Positions 51,958 to 58,657 of a DNA stretch of 58,664 bases are shown in pieces. The notes below the pieces were generated by a model, which searched no databases, was not told the origin of the DNA, and saw only the letters and a program-made list of their open reading frames with translations. The position numbers and the translations under genes are program-made. Position 1 is the stretch's first letter, and each line of letters begins with the position of its first letter. Origin of the DNA: Bacillus multifaciens (GTDB taxonomy: Bacteria > Bacillota > Bacilli > Bacillales > Bacillaceae_G); assembly GCF_030756675.1 (NCBI RefSeq), contig NZ_JAVBXD010000033.1, forward strand, positions 1-58,664, written 5' to 3'.

Positions 51958-52778
51958 TGCCCAGAATAGTTCATTTAGTCGATAAGGAAACAGGACAAAT
52001 ATTGGGTGAAGATATTATTAATCCCAAATCACAAGTAATATCTGAAGATCAAAAACAAGCATATAAGAACAAATTAGAAAAGGAAAGAGATAACCGCCAT
52101 TTCAGTTTTGCGGATATGGAGAATATTAAAGAAGTGATTTCTAAATTAACAAATATTCACCTTGGATATTTATTACAATTACAGTGTCATATGGAATTCG
52201 GAACAGGGTTTTTAATTGGAAAGGATGGGGCGGTTATGACTAAGAAAGTGGATATTGAACATACATTAGGTATTACAAATAGTACTAATAAACGTTTATG
52301 TAAAGCACTTGAAAGTAATGGGATTTTGGAAGAGGTTAAAGGTGGATACTGTATTAATCCTACTTATCACTTTAGAGGACAAGTTCAAGAACAAAAGATA
52401 ATCAAACTATTTACTACAACATTAAAGCAGCTATGCAAAGCATTAAAACCTGCTGAAATTGGATTCTTATATAAGTTACTTCCATATGTTCATTATGAAA
52501 CTAACATGATTTGTATTAATCCTCATGAAATTGATCCTAAGGAAATTAAGTACCTTAATATAGAAGCAATCGCACAAATTACTGAAATCCATCAAAAGAA
52601 AATATCCCCTCTTCTTAGAGGTTTAAGAAAAGGTGGAGTAATTGCAGAAACAACATTGGAAGATAAACGCCATACTTTCATCACATTAAATCCGTATATC
52701 TTTTATAGAAAAAGTGGACAACCTGATAATACATTACGAGGTATGTTTGCTGCTTCACCATATGCTCCAAAAAAATAG
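51957..52778 (+). CDS. RepL-like winged-helix protein (possible replication initiator)
   Basis: A 273-residue protein. The N-terminus has VHLVDKETGQILGEDI. Two winged-helix parts follow: residues ~80-130 (VDIEHTLGITNSTNKRLCKA) and ~190-250 (LNIEAIAQITEIHQKKISPL). The C-terminus, FITLNPYIFYRKSGQPD then NTLRGMF, matches the NPYIFYRG-type ending of Firmicute RepL/MarR-like plasmid and phage replication proteins. The start is GTG 51957, with GAGGTGA upstream. It may initiate replication of the excised element. That is inferred. Confidence 0.65.
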   Translation: MPRIVHLVDKETGQILGEDIINPKSQVISEDQKQAYKNKLEKERDNRHFSFADMENIKEVISKLTNIHLGYLLQLQCHMEFGTGFLIGKDGAVMTKKVDIEHTLGITNSTNKRLCKALESNGILEEVKGGYCINPTYHFRGQVQEQKIIKLFTTTLKQLCKALKPAEIGFLYKLLPYVHYETNMICINPHEIDPKEIKYLNIEAIAQITEIHQKKISPLLRGLRKGGVIAETTLEDKRHTFITLNPYIFYRKSGQPDNTLRGMFAASPYAPKK

Positions 52779-52825
52779 GTAACTTTTTTGACCCTTTTTT
52801 GCTTGAATAGGTAACTTTTTTGACC
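52775..52825 (+). repeat. 19-bp direct repeat at the end of the RepL-like gene
   Basis: ATAGGTAACTTTTTTGACC occurs at 52775-52793 and 52807-52825. The first copy contains the gene's stop codon. Two exact copies 32 bp apart may be iterons or a site for the RepL-like protein. Confidence 0.75.
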
Positions 52826-53097
52826 TGTTTCAAATCACGCTCAATCCGTTGTGACAGTAAGTCTGAACGTTGTTTTGGGCGTTAATTTCTTCTTATATCT
52901 TTAATAAATATTAACTTTGCACATAGTTACATTTACATAGATTTAAATTGCAGTAGTTTATTAATTTCGGTAAAAATTACCGTTATACATAGATTGCTTA
53001 TTATACATCTTCAAGCGCCAGATAGGCTTAGTATTTCACTAACGTTCGTACATATACTTGATAAAAATTTGAGTGGTAAAGAAAGGAATGTTAATTG
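52826..53097. other. Gene-free region after the RepL-like gene
   Basis: No gene is visible. The sequence is AT-rich with short inverted repeats (e.g. ACGTTGTTTTGGGCGTT), compatible with an origin but not diagnostic. Confidence 0.35.
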
Positions 53098-53265
53098 ATG
53101 AGTGTGTTTTTTATTGTACTAACAATTGCTTTGGAACTGTTTATGATTCGCTTTTTTATAAAGCAAATTAAAAGATACGATTTAAAAATAAAACAGTGGG
53201 AAGAGGTGAAAAAACTTTATGAAAAAGAAACGTATGAATCGAATGGAATTTATCAACAAGGTTAA
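53098..53265 (+). CDS. 55-residue single-span membrane protein
   Basis: One N-terminal hydrophobic helix (SVFFIVLTIALELFMIRFFI), then a charged helical tail (KQIKRYDLKIKQWEEVKKLY) ending YQQG. AAAGGA lies 10 nt before the ATG. It overlaps the next gene by 47 nt in another frame, so the two may be coupled. The topology resembles phage spanin or holin-like small proteins, but no specific family is evident. Confidence 0.65.
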   Translation: MSVFFIVLTIALELFMIRFFIKQIKRYDLKIKQWEEVKKLYEKETYESNGIYQQG

Positions 53266-53458
53266 CGTTATTGTTCGTGGTAACTATGCGCATAATAATG
53301 AACCTATTTCATTTAGTGAAGTTGCAGAATATCTTAGTACAACATCTGATAATTTGCGACTAAAGAAACAAGACACTGATCTAATGAATGAATTAAAGCG
53401 ACATGGCATTGTTGTAAAACTAATCGGTAATATGAATTACTTTGTCTTTGAAAATTAA
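53219..53458 (+). CDS. Small HTH-like protein of the element
   Basis: A 79-residue protein: MNRMEFINKVNVIVRGNYAH, then SFSEVAEYLSTTSDNLRLKK and LKRHGIVVKLIGNMNYFVFE. A helix-turn-helix followed by a beta wing is likely, so it is probably a small DNA-binding regulator. GAGGTG lies 10 nt before the ATG, inside the preceding overlapping gene. Confidence 0.65.
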   Translation: MKKKRMNRMEFINKVNVIVRGNYAHNNEPISFSEVAEYLSTTSDNLRLKKQDTDLMNELKRHGIVVKLIGNMNYFVFEN

Positions 53459-53469
53459 TCAATGTACAT

Positions 53470-53494
53470 AATGCCCTTGCCGATACAACAGGGT
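53470..53494 (+). repeat. Element hairpin motif, copy 2
   Basis: ATGCCCTTGCCGATACAACAGGG-type hairpin, stem CCCT / AGGG. The loop CCGATACAAC is identical to the copy at 49564. Confidence 0.55.
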
Positions 53495-53605
53495 TGAGAT
53501 TAGAAGGTACTGTTAGATAAGAATAGCAGTAAACTTCCCCTTCTGTCTTGTTGGCTAGGGCGAGTACAAAGCAAATAGATGAATAAAGTTAATTAACTAT
53601 GAGAA

Positions 53606-53630
53606 TGCCCTTACCAACAAGAAAATGGTT
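53606..53630 (+). repeat. Element hairpin motif, copy 3 (looser)
   Basis: ATGCCCTTACCAACAAGAAAATGG, a variant lacking GATA in the loop, 57 nt before the 53663 gene. Confidence 0.4.
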
Positions 53631-53662
53631 GAACTTACTTCAAACGAAAGGAACGATTATTA

Positions 53663-54094
53663 ATGAGTATTTTATCAAGGTGGTACAATGAGCAAGGAAA
53701 TTTATCAAAACAGGAAACTGCTTCTGTTAAGGGAGATAGTATTTTATCTAAGTTAATGGACAGTGATAGTAATGAAATTGCTTCAACAAGAATGAAACGG
53801 AGTAGTAGTCCATTAGCAAAATTAAAATTTGCAGAGATCAATCAGCATAAAAATGAATATGCTCACCTTTTTGAAACTGCTGAGAACTCTAATAGCGAAA
53901 TATTTAACACTTCTAAAGAGGAACTAAAGAGCGAATACAAGGAAAAATTGCTTGATATATATAAAACGAATGGCATTACTGAATTGCTACGTAAAGATAA
54001 AAATAAGAAAGTTATAAATTTCGAAGAACTTCAATACTTAATTGAATTTAGAACAGATTTTCCAAACATGACATTAGAACAATTGGAGGGTTAA
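53663..54094 (+). CDS. Unknown hydrophilic protein of the element
   Basis: A 143-residue, charged, largely helical protein: SILSRWYNEQGNLSKQETAS, KLKFAEINQHKNEYAHLFE and a C-terminal FEELQYLIEFRTDFPNMTLE. No catalytic motif or membrane segment is visible. AAAGGA precedes the ATG. It ends 4 nt before the next gene, so both belong to one operon. Confidence 0.7.
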   Translation: MSILSRWYNEQGNLSKQETASVKGDSILSKLMDSDSNEIASTRMKRSSSPLAKLKFAEINQHKNEYAHLFETAENSNSEIFNTSKEELKSEYKEKLLDIYKTNGITELLRKDKNKKVINFEELQYLIEFRTDFPNMTLEQLEG

Positions 54095-54098
54095 ACAC

Positions 54099-54452
54099 AT
54101 GAATTATACAATGAGAGATATGAAAAAAGTAAAGGCTTTATTTGGTCAAGATTTTGATATGAATAGTTACATGAACACAAAGTCGGACTTTTCTTGTATG
54201 AACTCCACAATGATAGCCAAAGGGTTAGCGAATTACATTAAAAAGTATTATCGCTTCGAACATTATCCAGCAAATTTTAAAGGAACCGTTTATGATTTAA
54301 AGTACTTTGCAAAAGAAGCTATGTTAGATTTACATCAAATTTGTAAGATTTTTGAATCAGAAGAAAGGTTAGCAGAACTTAAAGAAGAATTGAAGAAGAA
54401 CAACATTAAGTTAACTGTTACTTCTAGAACAATTAAATTAGAGGAATTTTAA
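54099..54452 (+). CDS. Unknown small protein of the element
   Basis: A 117-residue protein: MNYTMRDMKKVKALFGQDFD, MIAKGLANYIKKYYRFEHYP, AMLDLHQICKIFESEERLAE. It is helical, with a basic C-terminus. GGAGGG precedes the ATG within the end of the upstream gene. The function is unknown. It is co-transcribed with the 53663 gene and followed by a good terminator. Confidence 0.7.
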   Translation: MNYTMRDMKKVKALFGQDFDMNSYMNTKSDFSCMNSTMIAKGLANYIKKYYRFEHYPANFKGTVYDLKYFAKEAMLDLHQICKIFESEERLAELKEELKKNNIKLTVTSRTIKLEEF

Positions 54453-54486
54453 GAGGTGTGTCCGTTCGTGGACATGCCTTTTTTAT
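54453..54486 (+). terminator. Terminator after the two-gene unit
   Basis: GGTGTGTCC / GGACATGCC stem with a 6-nt loop and six T. Confidence 0.85.
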
Positions 54487-54561
54487 TATTAAGTAGGTAC
54501 TAACCCCCATCCTTGTAATTACTTAACGTAAAATTGCGTTTAATAAAGTCAACACTACAAT

Positions 54562-55284
54562 CTAAATTTCTTTCTGTTCTTGAATCCACTTTTCAGCACG
54601 AGCAACCGGATCAGCAATCATATAAGAACTTAAACTACGATTCTTTAATTCTTGTTCCATACGGTTGAATTCATCAATGTACATCATTTTAAATTTCATA
54701 GCTTCCGATCCTGTGAAACCCATTACCAGCAAGGTAAAACCATCTTTTGTTAAATTATATTTCTTGTATTTACGTCCATTACCTACTTCATAATAGGATT
54801 CCCCAAAATTGGGTTTTCCTTTTTCTTTTAATTCTTCCATGATTTTTTCAATATCTCTAATCACATGATCGTGTCGCTTATTGAAAACTTCACCAACTTT
54901 TAAACTATCTGTTACTACCTCGTTATTTTCGATAAATACGATGTTATTCATATTACGAATATCTTTCAAAATCTCTTTAACTTGTTTCTTAAATTGTTTT
55001 GCGATTGGTTTTCGTGATTGCATTAATACCTCATAAAGACCGTCTTCAGTTAAGAACCACATTTCACGATTTTGACCTGAGGTAAATAATCTTGCCACCA
55101 GCTTTTCGTCTTCATCAACTGTATTTAACATCATATTTACATTTCTTGTACCTTTTTCTTTATCCTTAAAAGCGTAATCAATCCAAACGGCAACGTCTTT
55201 AGCTAAGAATAAAGGTTCTTCCTTTGATCCATAAATTTTAAATTGATTACCTAAAACTTCTTGGTTTCCTCCGGGGGTACTCAC
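54562..55284 (-). CDS. Phage-type antirepressor (BRO-N plus Rha-like)
   Basis: A 240-residue two-domain antirepressor. The N-terminal BRO-N domain (~1-110) has PLFLAKDVAVWIDYAF and REMWFLTEDGLYEVLMQSRK. The C-terminal Rha-type domain (~115-225) has SLKVGEVFNKRHDHVIRDIE and NLTKDGFTLLVMGFTGSEAM. Such proteins inactivate phage repressors or control lysogeny. I accept the GTG start at 55284, with AAAGGA 10 nt upstream. It is coupled to a possible 8-codon leader (MKMKRILI) with its own AGGAGG, whose TAG overlaps the GTG. Confidence 0.87.
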   Translation of the reverse strand: MSTPGGNQEVLGNQFKIYGSKEEPLFLAKDVAVWIDYAFKDKEKGTRNVNMMLNTVDEDEKLVARLFTSGQNREMWFLTEDGLYEVLMQSRKPIAKQFKKQVKEILKDIRNMNNIVFIENNEVVTDSLKVGEVFNKRHDHVIRDIEKIMEELKEKGKPNFGESYYEVGNGRKYKKYNLTKDGFTLLVMGFTGSEAMKFKMMYIDEFNRMEQELKNRSLSSYMIADPVARAEKWIQEQKEI

Positions 55285-55311
55285 TAAATGAGTATCCTTT
55301 TCATCTTCATT
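55285..55311 (-). other. Possible leader peptide before the antirepressor
   Basis: ATG at about 55309 encodes MKMKRILI and stops at a TAG that overlaps the antirepressor GTG (TAGTG). AGGAGG stands directly upstream. A short translated leader of this kind could couple or limit antirepressor translation. Confidence 0.35.
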
Positions 55312-55436
55312 CCTCCTATATGTAACTCTAACCGCTTCTGTTTCGGCAAAGGCTACTTCTAAGTTAATTAATGTACTAACCTTCTTGATCTCATTCGTTA
55401 TTACTTAGTTCCATATTTAACTTAGAGTAATTTTTA

Positions 55437-55465
55437 ATGACATTTCATAATTAACTTTGATAAAA
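55437..55465 (+). promoter_or_regulatory. Candidate promoter of the large noncoding RNA
   Basis: ATGACA at 55437 and ATAAAA at 55460, spaced 17 nt, on the plus strand, facing the structured gene-free region. The -10 match is modest. Confidence 0.4.
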
Positions 55466-55471
55466 CGTATT

Positions 55472-56118
55472 GACTTCAGCTATCCGTCCTTCATCATGGG
55501 ATGAGTGGAAAGGACAACGGCTAGGGCAGAGAATGACTACCTTACATTGCAAAAACAAGAAAGTTAATGCAACATAAAGCAGACGTTCATTGTCACTCCA
55601 TCATGGTCTATCGGGTTAAGGAATCCGTATAGTAACACCTTGTTTGAACGCTAGATTTTCACCTACAACGAACTTTTAACAAGTAATGCTTGTCCTACTT
55701 GCTGAAAGATTTAGGGAAGGAATTGTACTGCTGACATATACTTAATTACTCGTAACCTAATGTTATCTTTCTTGTTCGTTGCTACCTGTATCGCAATACA
55801 CCAAGCAACCTTTACCAAACCGTTTATGGACGTTCTCTCCTAGACTCCTAACAACGCAAACAAGGAAACGTTATATGTTAGGACGCTTAACTTTATGACG
55901 TTGGCTTAGCTAACCTGTTCAAGTTTTTAGCGTGGTGTTAGGTCATTCCCACATTCGGAAATTCCTGTACACACCTCTTAAAAAAGACAATAGGAAACTA
56001 AACCTTTGCATTATACTTTTTAAAAATTTATAATGAAGGTAATGAATGTACGGAATGTTCCTATATTCAATTGTGCTTTGATTTTCGGTCACCTATTGCA
56101 GTAGGTGGCTTTTTTCTT
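55472..56118 (+). ncRNA. Candidate large structured noncoding RNA, about 650 nt
   Basis: No gene lies here on either strand, yet the sequence is dense in long stems. They are: CCGTCCTT / AAGGACAACGG (55485-55520); GTTGCT / AGCAAC enclosing TGTAT / ATACA with CGCA loop (55778-55809); CCTAACA / TGTTAGG with ACG / CGT (55847-55882); ACGCT-T-AACTT / AAGTT-TTT-AGCGT enclosing GTTGGC / GCTAAC (55883-55933); ACCTT-CATTATA / TATAATG-AAGGT (56002-56040); and GAAT-GGAA / TTCC-ATTC (56044-56067). A plus-strand terminator closes it at 56088-56118. It is larger than typical riboswitches, recalling phage-associated RNAs such as GOLLD or ROOL. I do not recognise the specific family. Confidence 0.55.
56088..56118 (+). 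terminator. Terminator of the noncoding RNA
   Basis: CACCTA / TAGGTG stem with a 6-nt loop and a T-rich run on the plus strand only. No plus-strand gene precedes it for over 1.6 kb. Confidence 0.8.
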
Positions 56119-56120
56119 TT

Positions 56121-57098
56121 TTAGTACTTTTTAAACATCTTCAATGGTGAAAAATCTTTGTGCTTCTCTTTCACATCATTGCTAAATAAATTTACATACG
56201 TTCTAACCATGTCCATTGTGGTATGCCCAAGTATCTGTTGCAGTTCAAAAATCCCTGCACCATTTTGAACACTAAGTTTTGCGAATGTATGTCTAAACGT
56301 ATGAGGACTACAACGAACGTCTTTTACCTTTGCCATTTCCCCATATTTGCTAATTCGATTTTGTAATTGTCGTTTTGTCATTGGACGATTATCAATTGAT
56401 ATAAACAAAAAATCTGTTTCAACTGATCCCCGAATAGTGACGTATTTCTTTAATACCTCTTTCATGTATGCTTGAATTGGTACTAATCGTTCTTTATATC
56501 CCTTTGTATTTCGAATATGAACAAATGAATCTTCCCATTTAATATCAGTAATTGTTATTCCAACAAGTTCATTTGCTCGTATACCTGTTTCTAATAAGAG
56601 CAGCATGACCGTATAATCACGAAAACCTATAAAAGTAGTTAAATTAGGTTGCTTTAATAAATTTTTTATTTGCTCTTTGCTAAATGTCGGAATGGCTTGT
56701 CTTCTTACACGCAGAAATTTAACGTCTTTCATTGGATTAGACTTAATGTATCTTTCAGTATGAAGAAAGTTAAAGAACGCCCTAATGGCTCTTAAACGTG
56801 TATTAATCGTGATTGGCTTTCTTTGTAAAATTTCTTTCATATAAAAAATAACGTTCTTTTTAATTACATCACTTGTAATTTCAGTTGGATTTGTGGATAT
56901 GGATTGATCCATAAGGAGTTTATAAAACGTGGTTAATTCACTCCTATAATAACGAATGGTATGGTCACGCAAGTTGCGTAACTCACAATCATTGAGGAAT
57001 AGATGTAGAGCAGTTTTGTAGTCAAGTACGTCTAATTGTACAGAATCGTGAATAACTGCTAATTCTTTAACGTTTAATTCATTGTTACGTCTTGTCAT
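56121..57098 (-). CDS. Tyrosine-type integrase of the element
   Basis: A 325-residue XerC/D-like recombinase. The N-terminal SAM-like core-binding domain (YKTALHLFLNDCELRNLRDH) is followed by the catalytic domain. Catalytic residues are Arg in ETGIRANELVGI, Lys in RNTKGYKERLVP, His and Arg in SPHTFRHTFAKL, His in ILGHTTMDMV, and the nucleophile Tyr in RTYVNLF. AAGGAGG precedes the ATG. It lies 150 bp from tRNA-Leu, so it is the enzyme that integrated the element there. No excisionase is obvious, though the small HTH-like proteins could serve. Confidence 0.93.
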   Translation of the reverse strand: MTRRNNELNVKELAVIHDSVQLDVLDYKTALHLFLNDCELRNLRDHTIRYYRSELTTFYKLLMDQSISTNPTEITSDVIKKNVIFYMKEILQRKPITINTRLRAIRAFFNFLHTERYIKSNPMKDVKFLRVRRQAIPTFSKEQIKNLLKQPNLTTFIGFRDYTVMLLLLETGIRANELVGITITDIKWEDSFVHIRNTKGYKERLVPIQAYMKEVLKKYVTIRGSVETDFLFISIDNRPMTKRQLQNRISKYGEMAKVKDVRCSPHTFRHTFAKLSVQNGAGIFELQQILGHTTMDMVRTYVNLFSNDVKEKHKDFSPLKMFKKY

Positions 57099-57184
57099 AG
57101 CAATGATTTACCTCCTTCTTGAATATGATTCATGACGCTTATTTAACAAGGAGATAATCGTATGTAGTTAACTATTTAAGAACA

Positions 57185-57221
57185 CAAAAAACGGCTCTCA
57201 CTGAACGTAAGAACCGTTATA
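57185..57221 (-). terminator. Element-supplied terminator for the tRNA array
   Basis: AACGGTTCT / AGAGCCGTT (with wobble pairs) and six T on the minus strand, 29 bp past the end of tRNA-Leu and inside the element. It replaces the displaced chromosomal terminator at 46774. Confidence 0.7.
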
Positions 57222-57247
57222 ATATCAATATTTATGTAACTCTTTTG

Positions 57248-57302
57248 AGTACCGATGGTCGGGGTCGAACCGACACTCCAGAAGGAACACGATTTTGAGT
57301 CG
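57248..57302. other. attR: repeat in the intact tRNA-Leu
   Basis: 55 bp identical to 46802-46856. Crossover within it leaves a complete tRNA-Leu beside the integrase. Confidence 0.92.
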
Positions 57303-57331
57303 TGCGCGTCTGCCAATTCCGCCACATCGGC
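57250..57331 (-). tRNA. tRNA-Leu(CAA)
   Basis: Acceptor GCCGATG, anticodon loop CTCAAAA, long variable arm as in Leu tRNAs. CCA is not encoded. The 3' half comes from the element's attachment site. Confidence 0.93.
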
Positions 57332-57337
57332 AAAATA

Positions 57338-57411
<74 letters not shown>

Positions 57412-57421
57412 ATATTAAATT

Positions 57422-57496
57422 TGGAGCGGAAGACGGGATTCGAACCCGCGACCCCAACCTTGGCAAGGTTGTATTCTACCACTGAACTACTTCCGC
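57422..57496 (-). tRNA. tRNA-Gly(GCC)
   Basis: Acceptor GCGGAAG / CTTCCGC, anticodon loop TTGCCAA, encoded CCA. Confidence 0.95.
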
Positions 57497-57501
57497 AAAA
57501 A

Positions 57502-57576
57502 TGGCTGGGCTAGCTGGATTCGAACCAGCGCATGACGGAGTCAAAGTCCGTTGCCTTACCGCTTGGCTATAGCCCA
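57502..57576 (-). tRNA. tRNA-Gln(TTG)
   Basis: Acceptor TGGGCTA / TAGCCCA, anticodon loop CTTTGAC, encoded CCA. Confidence 0.95.
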
Positions 57577-57691
57577 CCGAATGTTTAATACATTATATGT
57601 TGTATTACGTATTTTATTACTTTAAATATCCAATCAGGACATTTAGTATCTTATCACAATTCATTTATTTTGTAAAGTGATATTTTAAAAA
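57577..57691. other. Spacer within the tRNA array
   Basis: A 115-bp AT-rich gap between tRNA-Gln and tRNA-His, wider than the other gaps. TATAAT on the minus strand near 57593 could give an internal promoter for the last four tRNAs. Confidence 0.4.
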
Positions 57692-57768
57692 TGGGGCGAC
57701 TGATGGGAATCGAACCCACGAGTGTCGGAGCCACAATCCGATGCGTTAACCACTTCGCCACAGCCGCC
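57692..57768 (-). tRNA. tRNA-His(GTG)
   Basis: Anticodon loop TTGTGGC. Has the extra 5' G (G-1 paired with C73) typical of tRNA-His, and encoded CCA. Confidence 0.95.
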
Positions 57769-57777
57769 ATGCTGTGT

Positions 57778-57851
57778 TGGCAGGGGCAGTAGGAATCGAA
57801 CCCACGCCGGAGGTTTTGGAGACCTCTGTTCTACCGTTAAACTATGCCCCT
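57778..57851 (-). tRNA. tRNA-Trp(CCA)
   Basis: Acceptor AGGGGCA / TGCCCCT, anticodon loop CTCCAAA, encoded CCA end. Confidence 0.95.
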
Positions 57852-57865
57852 ATATAAAATGTAAA

Positions 57866-57949
57866 TGGTGGAGGGGGGCAGATTCGAACTGCCGAACCCG
57901 AAGGAGCGGATTTACAGTCCGCCGCGTTTAGCCACTTCGCTACCCCTCC
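57866..57949 (-). tRNA. tRNA-Tyr(GTA)
   Basis: Acceptor GGAGGGG / CCCCTCC, anticodon loop CTGTAAA, long variable arm, encoded CCA. Confidence 0.95.
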
Positions 57950-57959
57950 GAAACTTACA

Positions 57960-58035
<76 letters not shown>

Positions 58036-58051
58036 GTTATTAATTTAAAAA

Positions 58052-58127
<76 letters not shown>

Positions 58128-58135
58128 TTCATAAA

Positions 58136-58211
58136 TGGCGGTCCCGACCGGGGTCGAACCGGCGATCTCCTGCGTGACAGGCAGGCATGTTAACCACTAC
58201 ACCACGGGACC
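58136..58211 (-). tRNA. tRNA-Asp(GTC)
   Basis: Acceptor GGTCCCG / CGGGACC, anticodon loop CTGTCAC, encoded CCA. Confidence 0.95.
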
Positions 58212-58213
58212 AT

Positions 58214-58290
<77 letters not shown>

Positions 58291-58313
58291 ATGATACTAT
58301 TTATTATTTAAAA

Positions 58314-58389
58314 TGGTGGAGGATGACGGGATCGAACCGCCGACCCCCTGCTTGTAAGGCAGGTGCTCTCCCAGCTGAGCTAATCCTCC
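58314..58389 (-). tRNA. tRNA-Val(TAC)
   Basis: Acceptor GGAGGAT / ATCCTCC, anticodon loop CTTACAA, encoded CCA. Confidence 0.95.
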
Positions 58390-58393
58390 AAAG

Positions 58394-58468
58394 TGGTGAC
58401 CCGTACGGGATTCGAACCCGTGTTACCGCCGTGAAAGGGCGGTGTCTTAACCACTTGACCAACGGGCC
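58394..58468 (-). tRNA. tRNA-Glu(TTC)
   Basis: Acceptor GGCCCGT / ACGGGTC (one wobble), anticodon loop CTTTCAC, encoded CCA. Confidence 0.95.
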
Positions 58469-58478
58469 AAAGTTTTTA

Positions 58479-58570
58479 TGGCGGAGAGCAAGGGATTCGA
58501 ACCCTTGATACGCTTATGACGTATACACGATTTCCAATCGTGCTCCTTCGGCCATCTCGGACAGCTCTCC
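58479..58570 (-). tRNA. tRNA-Ser(GGA)
   Basis: Acceptor GGAGAGC / GCTCTCC, anticodon loop TTGGAAA, long variable arm, encoded CCA. Confidence 0.95.
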
Positions 58571-58573
58571 AAT

Positions 58574-58648
58574 TGGCTCCGCAGGTAGGACTCGAACCTA
58601 CGACCGATCGGTTAACAGCCGATAGCTCTACCACTGAGCTACTGCGGA
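58574..58648 (-). tRNA. tRNA-Asn(GTT)
   Basis: Acceptor TCCGCAG / CTGCGGA, anticodon loop CTGTTAA, encoded CCA. It is the first tRNA of the array. Confidence 0.95.
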
Positions 58649-58657
58649 ATAATAAAA

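Larger units (their letters stand above)
46857..57247. mobile_element. Integrated element in tRNA-Leu(CAA), about 10.4 kb
   Basis: Bounded by perfect 55-bp repeats derived from tRNA-Leu, with a tyrosine integrase next to the intact tRNA. The cargo includes a serine recombinase, a RepL-like protein, an antirepressor, a lipoprotein, several small unknown genes and a large noncoding structured region. There are no capsid, portal, terminase, tail, relaxase or type IV secretion genes. It may be a phage satellite, a plasmid-like prophage, or a small integrative element that is mobilised in trans. Confidence 0.88.

Noticed and set aside
55285-56120. A degenerate pseudogene in place of a noncoding RNA
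   Set aside because: No stretch translates to a recognisable protein fragment on either strand, while long nested stems and a terminator are present.
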